A stretch of 21,190 nucleotides of DNA, from contig JAUWPC010000016.1 of assembly GCA_030611815.1 (NCBI GenBank), positions 1-21,190 of the forward strand. The letters are read 5' to 3'. The notes under the pieces were generated by a model. That model saw only the letters and a list, made by a program, of their open reading frames with translations, ran no database searches and was not told the DNA's origin. The position numbers were made by a program, and so were the translations under genes. The DNA comes from Desulfobacteraceae bacterium (GTDB lineage: Bacteria > Desulfobacterota > DSM-4660 > Desulfatiglandales > Desulfatiglandaceae). Positions 7,228-13,289 of this stretch are shown piece by piece. The first letter of the stretch is position 1. The number at the start of each line of letters is the position of its first letter.

Positions 7228-8456
7228 TACGATCTCTTCTTCCAGCGCTGAAGGAGATACGGCTTTGTCATTTCAAAGGTCTCGCAATCATTTTCAATGG
7301 CCTCTTCAGCTTGTTTGATGGACATCTTTTTTGTCCTTTTCACAAAAGAGAGGGTCCTTCCGAAATAGAGGGGAATCAGGGAATCCATGATCTCGTCGCA
7401 TTCAACGCTTACGTCTCCGTATGAAACAGCGGTATCAAACAGGAGCCTGGCCCAGAGATCGGTGGGAAAATTGAATTCCATCTCCTTCAGCCCTTTGATC
7501 TCATGGAGTTTCCTGTAAACATCTGCAGTGAGGATCTCTTTCCACATATGGCTGAATTTATCAAATCCAATGTGAAACTGCTGAAGTAAATTGTCTGTGT
7601 CCACGTCAACCTTGGGGGGCATTTCCACCTCACCAAGGCCAAACCCGTATATGGCGGTGGGCCGACTGTATTTGACTTTTGTCCAGAACGATTCAAACTC
7701 TTTCATCATGGCAAAGATGGTGCCGACTACCTGTCTGAACATGGGCCCCAAATCGCCCCCCGGATCCTTGGTGCGATGAATCTTGGGTCGTCCCATAAAC
7801 GCCTGGCATACCTGAACCTTCTGGTTGATAGCGAGGGTGGTCATCCAGATATCAATCCCGAAATTGGCCACGGCCCGGTCCCATGTCTTGCTCTTCAGAT
7901 ACACATCGGCCAGGTCACCGCTGAAGCCGAAGTCTCCGCCAATCGGCTGTCGAACCCTTCTTCCGTACAAGGCCCTTGTCATGGGATAGGCGATTCCGTT
8001 TGTAATGGTCCCGTCATATTTGTGCCTTACGTAAAGTGGCGCCACATAGGAAAAATCCTCAAACAGAGGCTCGCCTAAATGCTTAATCCATTCGGGTGTG
8101 ATGCTCTTCAGATCCGCGTCAACTACCACCACCGCCTTTGCCCCCAGGTCAACCACCTTTTGGAAGAGGTTTCTGAAATTGTTTCCTTTTCCTTTTACAC
8201 CGGGATCGGTAGAAAGATAGATCTTTGGCGCCTTAGTCGGGGTATCGAGAAAGACCTGCTTTGTGTCATCAGGAGAGTTATTATCACAATTAATAATAAC
8301 GGAGTCGTTCTTCTGGAAATACTTATCCAATCCCTTGTCGGCCTGCGTTACCGGGTAGCTGATAGAGTCAGCCTCCTTATAAGAAGGTATGCATACCACC
8401 ATTTCAGCCTTCTTGATCTTTTCCGGGTTAACCTCGTTTTCAAAACTCTCAGGCAT
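7227..8456 (-). CDS. Mannosylglycerate/glucosylglycerate synthase-like glycosyltransferase
   Basis: A 409-residue GT-A fold enzyme. The nucleotide-sugar and metal site is VVVDADLKS (DAD at 113-115). STDPGVKGKGNNFR (83-95), RQPIGGDFGFSGD (169-181) and NFGIDIWMTTLAI (198-210) align in order with GKGDGMN, EQPLGGELLM and DWGIDTLYTFV of the GT78 mannosylglycerate synthase, as I recall that sequence. That family joins a nucleotide sugar directly to D-glycerate in one step. The gene sits 10 bases after a mannosyl/glucosyl-3-phosphoglycerate phosphatase and overlaps the methyltransferase by one base. A single-step glucosylglycerate synthase (Ggs-like) is my preferred reading; donor sugar is uncertain. 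Confidence 0.75.
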   Translation of the reverse strand: MPESFENEVNPEKIKKAEMVVCIPSYKEADSISYPVTQADKGLDKYFQKNDSVIINCDNNSPDDTKQVFLDTPTKAPKIYLSTDPGVKGKGNNFRNLFQKVVDLGAKAVVVVDADLKSITPEWIKHLGEPLFEDFSYVAPLYVRHKYDGTITNGIAYPMTRALYGRRVRQPIGGDFGFSGDLADVYLKSKTWDRAVANFGIDIWMTTLAINQKVQVCQAFMGRPKIHRTKDPGGDLGPMFRQVVGTIFAMMKEFESFWTKVKYSRPTAIYGFGLGEVEMPPKVDVDTDNLLQQFHIGFDKFSHMWKEILTADVYRKLHEIKGLKEMEFNFPTDLWARLLFDTAVSYGDVSVECDEIMDSLIPLYFGRTLSFVKRTKKMSIKQAEEAIENDCETFEMTKPYLLQRWKKRS

Positions 8457-8466
8457 TGGTATTCTC

Positions 8467-9345
8467 CTAATTCTTGTTCAAAATGCTCAACACGGCTGAA
8501 TTCCAGCCTTTTGGACCGATATCATCAGTGATTCTAAGCCTCGGTATTCTTTTTTTCAGATCCGGAAAACTGCGTCGTGAACGGATCAACACGGGAAAAT
8601 CCGCTCGCTCAAGCATGCCAAAATCGTTTGGGCTATCTCCAAGTGCTACAGTTAAGACTTCTTTATGATACTCCTTATACCACTCGGTAATCAGCCCCAT
8701 TCCTTTTGCCTTGTCCTTTTTTCCTTGGAGATGATAAAACCGCCCTCCTGATGTGATCAAGAGGCCCCTTTGCTCCGCGGCACGCTTAAGAGGGGCGAGG
8801 TCCGTGGGTTCTTGGCCTTCGATAATGAATGGTTCGTCATATTCTCGCATTGTGGCCAACCGGGCTCCCTCTTTATCGAGACCTGTCAGGCGCGATATCT
8901 CTTCAACTCCTATATCTGAAAAGCCTTTCATTTTCCACCCTAATTCATTGCGGATTTCTTGAAACGCTCTTATCAAACGAGGGTAAGAAACTCCAAGAGA
9001 TAATTTCCATAGGCCTTTTTCTCCCCAGGCTGAAAACCGTGTAGAATCCTCCGGAGAAAAGCCTGGGATGTCAGCAGGAGATGATCCGGAGGGAGGGTCG
9101 TTAAAGGTCTCTTTGAGGAAGAATACCCCACCCCCGTTCTCAGAAATAAAGGGTGCGGAAATCGACAACCTGCGGCGAAGGAGAGCCATTTCGGCCCTGG
9201 TCTTGCTGGAGACAAGGATTACGGGCACACCTCTTTTTCTGCATAGTTCGAGTGCTGGAATGGCCTCTTCCCATCCATAGGTATTATGATCCAGCAGAGT
9301 ACCGTCTAAATCGGTAAAAACAAGAAAAAATGGGGGGCTCATCAT
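8467..9345 (-). CDS. Mannosyl-/glucosyl-3-phosphoglycerate phosphatase (HAD family, MPGP type)
   Basis: A 292-residue HAD hydrolase of subfamily IIB. The nucleophile and general acid are D12 and D14 in FTDLDGTLLD; the motif II Ser/Thr is in LVSSKTRAE (45-52). GDSPND (236-241) gives the metal-binding aspartates and GKKDKAKG (208-215) the lysine region. SSKTRAEM followed by ENGGGVFF is characteristic of mannosyl-3-phosphoglycerate phosphatases. It would remove the phosphate from the product of the synthase encoded immediately upstream (stop at 9366, 20 bases away). ATG ATG at 9345/9342 are both possible starts; neither has a strong ribosome site. Substrate sugar (glucose or mannose) is inferred from the neighbour. 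Confidence 0.88.
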   Translation of the reverse strand: MMSPPFFLVFTDLDGTLLDHNTYGWEEAIPALELCRKRGVPVILVSSKTRAEMALLRRRLSISAPFISENGGGVFFLKETFNDPPSGSSPADIPGFSPEDSTRFSAWGEKGLWKLSLGVSYPRLIRAFQEIRNELGWKMKGFSDIGVEEISRLTGLDKEGARLATMREYDEPFIIEGQEPTDLAPLKRAAEQRGLLITSGGRFYHLQGKKDKAKGMGLITEWYKEYHKEVLTVALGDSPNDFGMLERADFPVLIRSRRSFPDLKKRIPRLRITDDIGPKGWNSAVLSILNKN

Positions 9346-9365
9346 CAGATCGCGCTGTTACAGCG

Positions 9366-10730
9366 TCAGGAAAAACGTCTTTTTTCCATTTCAACTACTT
9401 CAATCAAATCGTAGAAAATCCGGGGCAACTTATTGGACACCCTCTCCCATGAGACGGTCTGGGGTGTTTCGAACAACGTCTGTTCTACGTTCCGCTCAAC
9501 CTCAAGGATGGTTTCAGCAAGCCCGTTCTCGATGAAGGGTTTGAATTCAGGATGGGAGTTGACGAACCTCAAAAACCTTTCTGTCATCCTGTATGGCGAG
9601 GTAAGCATTTCACCGGCCTGGAGGATGGAATCCCTGAAGACCTCTTTGACTAAGTATTCCTCCCAGTCCCTATCGTAGGTTAGATTGCTGAAACCTGACT
9701 CATCCGAATATTTCTTTACATGTTCTTCCGCTACGGCCTGGTAGATAACGGTCAGGTCTCTAAAAAACGTGTCAGAGATCTCAAGGCCCTCTTCTATAAT
9801 AAGGGCGGTCATCAGCGTTGTAACAATATCGATAGCCATCCGGTTGAGGCCTTTAGTACGATCTTCCGGTGAGGCATCCTGATGCTTGTGGTCAAAGGGG
9901 TTTTTAGAAAACATGACCTGTGCACAAGACGAGGCCTTGCGGTAAACTTCAATCAGGGTAAATATTTCCACTCCCCAGTTAGTTGCGAAACGCATCCTTT
10001 TTAAGAGGTCCACATGAAACGCTACTTCTCCAGAGAGCTGATAGTTGAAGCCTAAAAGAAACTGTATCAGGTTCAACATCTTTTGATCTTTGTTTTCGGT
10101 AAATTTTCTCTTTAGCGCAAGGAGAAGTGGATCAAGGAGGAGTCGTTTTACCCGGCCATATAGTCTATTATCCTTGATGCGGGAGTAGTACGCCTTTGAG
10201 AAATCGTAGTTCAGGACGACAACTGGATAAAAGAGCCGGTCCAATTGAATTCGTTTAAAAGTCCGGATATCTGCGTCGATCAGACCTATGGATCCAGCGC
10301 CCAATGCAATGGCGATCCCGAAACTCAGGAACATATTCCTCCCCTTGCCAGGCTCGCTCATATTGAATCCCGCCTCATTGAGTGTATTATATATACCACT
10401 GAAACCAGGGCCATCGTTCCATTGAATAAGGTGGTTTTTTATGTCGTATGCCCTTATCAGATCCCTCAGCACGAAGGCTTCTTGCTCACTGGCTTTATCC
10501 AGGCCAAAGATAATCGTTGACACATAGGTCACATCCCTTAACTGCTTGAGTATGTTCCTGAATACTGGAAGATTTGCAGGGTCGGTATACTCACTGGCCA
10601 GCAACGGGATAACCAAAACCGTCTTTTTCCACTTGGAGTGGAGCCTAAGCTGGGACTTCAGGTGCTTCCGGTCCTTCTGGAGTATATGAAACGAGGTTAT
10701 CTGACTGCTATTTTGTGAAAAATCAGAAAT
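9366..10730 (-). CDS. gpgS: Glucosyl-3-phosphoglycerate synthase-like glycosyltransferase, probable ATT start
   Basis: A GT81-like enzyme transferring glucose from a nucleotide sugar to 3-phosphoglycerate. With the start at 10730 it has 454 residues; PGKGRNM lies near 127-133 and the metal site LIDADI has DAD at 152-154. The only conventional start in the open frame is TTG at 10616, without a ribosome site and in the middle of the first beta strand (KTVLVIPLLASEY). Upstream, AAAGGAG (10744-10738) lies 7 bases before ATT at 10730. The 38 extra residues (SDFSQNSSQITSFHILQKD...) resemble the N-terminus I remember for longer homologues (M-A/S-DF-Q-G-I-T-LH). A promoter at 10811-10783 agrees. First gene of the operon. 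GpgS rather than mannosyl-transfer activity is likely, not proven. Confidence 0.78.
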   Translation of the reverse strand: MSDFSQNSSQITSFHILQKDRKHLKSQLRLHSKWKKTVLVIPLLASEYTDPANLPVFRNILKQLRDVTYVSTIIFGLDKASEQEAFVLRDLIRAYDIKNHLIQWNDGPGFSGIYNTLNEAGFNMSEPGKGRNMFLSFGIAIALGAGSIGLIDADIRTFKRIQLDRLFYPVVVLNYDFSKAYYSRIKDNRLYGRVKRLLLDPLLLALKRKFTENKDQKMLNLIQFLLGFNYQLSGEVAFHVDLLKRMRFATNWGVEIFTLIEVYRKASSCAQVMFSKNPFDHKHQDASPEDRTKGLNRMAIDIVTTLMTALIIEEGLEISDTFFRDLTVIYQAVAEEHVKKYSDESGFSNLTYDRDWEEYLVKEVFRDSILQAGEMLTSPYRMTERFLRFVNSHPEFKPFIENGLAETILEVERNVEQTLFETPQTVSWERVSNKLPRIFYDLIEVVEMEKRRFS

Positions 10731-10782
10731 GGCCTTACTCCTTTCGTCAAGGGTAATCGTTCACTTTAGAATGAGGAATTAC

Positions 10783-10811
10783 AAAATATGAGAAACAGCT
10801 CTGTTTGTCAA
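10783..10811 (-). promoter_or_regulatory. Promoter of the glycosylglycerate operon
   Basis: On the minus strand, TTGACA (10811-10806) and TATTTT (10788-10783) are separated by 17 bases. The transcription start would be near 10776, leaving a leader of about 45 bases before the ATT at 10730. Confidence 0.7.
10793..10806. promoter_or_regulatory. Palindromic operator-like site inside the promoter
   Basis: AAACAG-CT-CTGTTT is a perfect 6-bp inverted repeat filling the spacer of the operon promoter and touching the -35 box. A protein bound here would block polymerase. No regulator gene is adjacent, so the binder is unknown. Confidence 0.45.
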
Positions 10812-10869
10812 CACTGCAGATTGCTGAAAAACTTCTTTTTCCCATCCATTCTTAACACGTGCTTTTAAG

Positions 10870-10898
10870 TTGAACGGCGACTAAATTGCTGGTATAGG
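10870..10898 (+). promoter_or_regulatory. Promoter of the HD-domain gene
   Basis: TTGAAC (10870-10875), a 17-base spacer and TATAGG (10893-10898). It is divergent from the glycosylglycerate promoter in the same 196-base spacer. Predicted transcript start is close to the ribosome site GGAGGAGG, giving a very short leader. Confidence 0.55.
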
Positions 10899-10926
10899 TT
10901 TGTGGCTTTGGGCGGAGGAGGTAGAA

Positions 10927-11511
10927 ATGATTCCATCAATTCGGGAATGCTTTCATTTTATGGATAAATACCATATGCTTGAAAATATCAAGGCCCATTC
11001 AGTGGTAGTAGCAAGGGTAACCTGCCTGATAGCTCAAGGCCTCCGGGAAGCGGAAGTCGATATATCGGTTGAAATGGCCACTGCCGCGGCCCTCATGCAC
11101 GACATCGGCAAAACAGCTTCTCTGAAATCGGGGCAGGACCATTCTGAAATAGGGCGGCAGATCTGTTTAAAAAACCATCTCGACGAAATCGCCCCCATTG
11201 TTGCGGAGCATGTCAGGTTGAGAAACTATGCCCTGAACGGCGACTACTCAGAAAAAGAGATCGTCTATTACGCCGACAAGCGGGTAAATCATGATAAAAT
11301 TGTGAATTTACATGAACGTCTCGCCTATATCCTCGGGCGATATGGCAGAAACCAGGAGCAGCTATCCCATGCAATTAAAAGGAATTTTTCGCTTTGCGAA
11401 CAGGTCCAGGAAAAGCTGTTCAAAAAGTTGAAATTCAGCCCCGAATCTCTGTCACATTTGGCAGGGAAACAGAACAAAATGTGTATCAGGGGGCTGAATT
11501 CCAATTCCTAA
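10927..11511 (+). CDS. HDIG-domain metal-dependent phosphohydrolase
   Basis: The start is set at the ATG at 10927 because GGAGGAGGT ends 4 bases before it; the in-frame GTG at 10900 has none. The 194-residue protein is a single HD domain: H24 (KAHS), H57-D58 (MHDIGK), H71 (DH), H94 (EH) and D116 (YADKRV) are the expected metal ligands and catalytic residues. HD enzymes of this small type cleave phosphoester bonds of nucleotides or signalling molecules; the substrate is unknown. No sensor or GGDEF/EAL domain is fused. The last 20 residues are polar and probably disordered. It converges with the gene at 11518, with only 6 bases between the stops. Confidence 0.88.
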   Translation: MIPSIRECFHFMDKYHMLENIKAHSVVVARVTCLIAQGLREAEVDISVEMATAAALMHDIGKTASLKSGQDHSEIGRQICLKNHLDEIAPIVAEHVRLRNYALNGDYSEKEIVYYADKRVNHDKIVNLHERLAYILGRYGRNQEQLSHAIKRNFSLCEQVQEKLFKKLKFSPESLSHLAGKQNKMCIRGLNSNS

Positions 11512-11517
11512 AAGATC

Positions 11518-11859
11518 TTAGTCTTTATCCTTACTCTCCTTTTTCTTCTTTTTCTTCTTCTGTCGCTTGCTATCGGCAGGTTTTTCTTCCGATATTTTGC
11601 TTTTTTTCTCTTTTTTAGGAGTTGCCAACTTTTCAGCCTTGATCTTAGCCATCTCTTCTAATTTCTTTTCTTTTCCTTCGATTACCCTCAGCCTCTTGTC
11701 CGTTTCTCTCATCTTGGCGCGCAACTTCTTCACAGTGGTATCTTTGGCAATCTTCTCAGACTCAGCTCCCTTGTCAGCCAACAGGGAGAGCCGCTGGTTC
11801 AGCTTCTCCTCCCAATAGACCCTCTGCTCTAATCTTGTCGCTTTTTCTTTTGATGCCAT
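11518..11859 (-). CDS. Small lysine-rich coiled-coil protein, unknown function
   Basis: The start at 11859 follows GAGAGGA by 7 bases; an upstream in-frame start at 11910 has no better site. The 113-residue product is almost all helix-forming: residues about 1-65 have heptad-like hydrophobic spacing (LEQRVYWEEKLNQRLSLL...) and suit a coiled coil. The last 40 residues are a charged tail (SEEKPADSKRQ followed by eight lysines, then ESKDKD). No signal peptide, membrane segment or catalytic motif is visible. I do not recognise the family. Possible roles include a nucleic-acid-binding or scaffold protein. The compositional bias makes homology searches unreliable. Confidence 0.65.
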   Translation of the reverse strand: MASKEKATRLEQRVYWEEKLNQRLSLLADKGAESEKIAKDTTVKKLRAKMRETDKRLRVIEGKEKKLEEMAKIKAEKLATPKKEKKSKISEEKPADSKRQKKKKKKKESKDKD

Positions 11860-12048
11860 TATGTTATCCTCTCTTTCTTTGTGCTCATAACCCCTCTCCA
11901 GGCTATACAATTTCCAGGTCGGGGATATTGGAAAAACGAATTATAGTGTTAAATCTTTATTTATCAAGAAATAGAATAATAGTAAAGGGGCAGTTCCTCT
12001 TATTTCACACCCAATCGTAACAGGCCGGAATTAATTTTTGCGGTATGT

Positions 12049-12317
12049 TAAATAGTGTCCGAACGAAAATCACGCCTTGGCGTGATTCAGGCACGATTTT
12101 GGTCCCGCAGGGCGGGATAAAAACTCACACGAATTAGGACGAAATAACTGCCACATTTGACCCCGCCAGAGGCGGGGCCAGAGGCGGGGCCAGAGGCGGG
12201 GTTGTTTTTGGATTCATACTCTTAATCGTAATCTTAATCATAATCGTTTTGAGTAAGATTACGATTAAGATTATGAAATAGGGAAGAGCACCAGTTATTT
12301 CGTTCGGGCACTATTTA
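12049..12317. mobile_element. Miniature inverted-repeat element A, copy 2 (intact ends)
   Basis: The ends TAAATAGTGTCCGAACGAAA (12049-12068) and, inverted, TAAATAGTGCCCGAACGAAA (12317-12298) match at 19 of 20 positions. A second perfect 12-bp pair, ACGAAATAACTG (12139-12150) with CAGTTATTTCGT (12292-12303), lies inside. The interior holds hairpins AATCACGCC-TT-GGCGTGATT (12068-12087) and TCCCGC-AGG-GCGGGA, about three 12-nt GCCAGAGGCGGG repeats (12165-12200) and the hexad palindrome (12213-12279). It has no coding capacity, so any movement needs a transposase from elsewhere. TA at both edges may be the target duplication. Confidence 0.75.
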
Positions 12318-12342
12318 GGAAAATACAGCCATCGAAACCAGC

Positions 12343-12370
12343 AACCCGTAACCCACAACCCGGAACTCTG
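12343..12370. repeat. Heptanucleotide repeat (AACCCRN)n
   Basis: Four units in exact 7-nt register (AACCCGT, AACCCAC, AACCCGG, AACTCTG) sit just before the universal stress protein ribosome site. The sequence family is the same as at 1136-1173. Confidence 0.75.
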
Positions 12371-12392
12371 AGGTTAAAGCAAGGAGGAAATC

Positions 12393-12857
12393 ATGGGCAA
12401 AATCAATAAAATCTTGGCAGCTATTGATCTTTCTGACTATTCGGCCGCGACCATGGAATATGCCGCTGATCTGGCTACCCAATTGGAAGCGGAATTGATC
12501 ATGGTCAACGTCATCAATCAGCGGGATGTTGATGCTATTAAGAAAATTGAGAACATTACGACAGGCATATCTGTCGAGAAGTATCTGGAGATGCAAAAGG
12601 AGGAGCGGTCCCGGCTTATCAACGAGTTGTGGGATCAAACTTCCAACCCCGATCTTGCTATAAAAACAGTATTCCGCATTGGAATCCCATTCATTGAATT
12701 GGTACAAGCGGTAAAGGACGAGGGGGTCGATCTGGTCGTGATGGGTACAAAGGGCCGTACCAATCTTGCAAATGTGCTCTTTGGAACGACTGCTGAAAAG
12801 ATGTTTCGACGCTGTCCTGTCCCGTTACTGAGCGTACGCCACAGAAATGACGAATAG
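12393..12857 (+). CDS. Universal stress protein (UspA family)
   Basis: A 154-residue single-domain UspA protein. It opens with the typical KILAAIDLSDYSAATMEYAADLA. The C-terminal nucleotide-binding signature G-x2-G-x9-G-T is visible in GTKGRTNLANVLFGTTAEKM, so it should bind ATP. These cytoplasmic dimers support survival under starvation, redox and osmotic stress, by mechanisms that vary between members. AAGGAGG lies 5 bases before the ATG. It stands alone between two repeat-rich spacers; a promoter is not obvious, and element A immediately upstream may supply or modify one. Confidence 0.93.
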   Translation: MGKINKILAAIDLSDYSAATMEYAADLATQLEAELIMVNVINQRDVDAIKKIENITTGISVEKYLEMQKEERSRLINELWDQTSNPDLAIKTVFRIGIPFIELVQAVKDEGVDLVVMGTKGRTNLANVLFGTTAEKMFRRCPVPLLSVRHRNDE

Positions 12858-13249
12858 TGCCGTGTCGTGAAAGTTCTTTCTGCAAAATTGGCACTTTGAG
12901 TTGTCTGTGTAATAGTAATCCCGCTTATAGCGGGATCAAGGAGTGACGAGTGACGAAGGAAAACAAAGAATTTAACCTTGAAGATCGTCTCATTGATTTT
13001 GTCAAGTGTGAAAACCGCCAAACAAAATAAAAGTAAAAATTCGTAATTCGGGACTCGGCGGTGACCTCGATTGTTGAAGAAAGATGTCAGTTAGTAGGCT
13101 GCAGCTAATCCATATTGTTGGCATTATCTAAGCAATTGTTGCATGTTATCAATATATTAGCCAGTTTAAAGAGATGAGTGGATGATATAGGTCGAATATC
13201 CGCTCAACTTGTTTTGCGAAAATGTAAGAAAGAACTTTTGGGACGGTGC
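12857..13249. repeat. Spacer bounded by inverted AAAGTTCTTTCT ends
   Basis: AAAGTTCTTTCT (12870-12881) is repeated exactly in inverse orientation at 13227-13238, with weaker similarity continuing outward to GTGC at 12857 and GTGCAC near 13250. Inside are a short perfect hairpin ATCCCGCT-TAT-AGCGGGAT (12918-12936) and a vestigial reading frame (12950-13030). It may be a decayed miniature element, but the ends are only moderately similar. Confidence 0.4.
12950..13030 (+). pseudogene. Vestige of a four-helix-bundle (S23/IVP-type) protein gene
   Basis: A 26-codon frame starts at GTG with AAGGAG upstream and reads VTKENKEFNLEDRLIDFVKC..., ending at TAA. The phrase F-N-L-E-D-R-L-I-D-F is the start of the small four-helix-bundle proteins related to those encoded in 23S rRNA intervening sequences, which normally run to about 120 residues. 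Here the frame stops just after it and no continuation is visible in other frames. It is probably a deletion remnant, or less likely a chance match. Confidence 0.45.
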
Positions 13250-13289
13250 ACTCGTGTTCATCCAGAAATGAGATAATTAGTGGCCCACA

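Noticed and set aside
12161..12200. GC-rich GCCAGAGGCGGG repeats considered as a CRISPR-like array
   Set aside because: The units are contiguous 12-mers with no spacers; they are a tandem duplication inside element A.
12918..12936. Hairpin ATCCCGCT-TAT-AGCGGGAT as terminator of the universal stress protein gene
   Set aside because: No T-run follows it and it lies over 60 bases past the stop within a repeat-like spacer; it is better described as part of that repeat.
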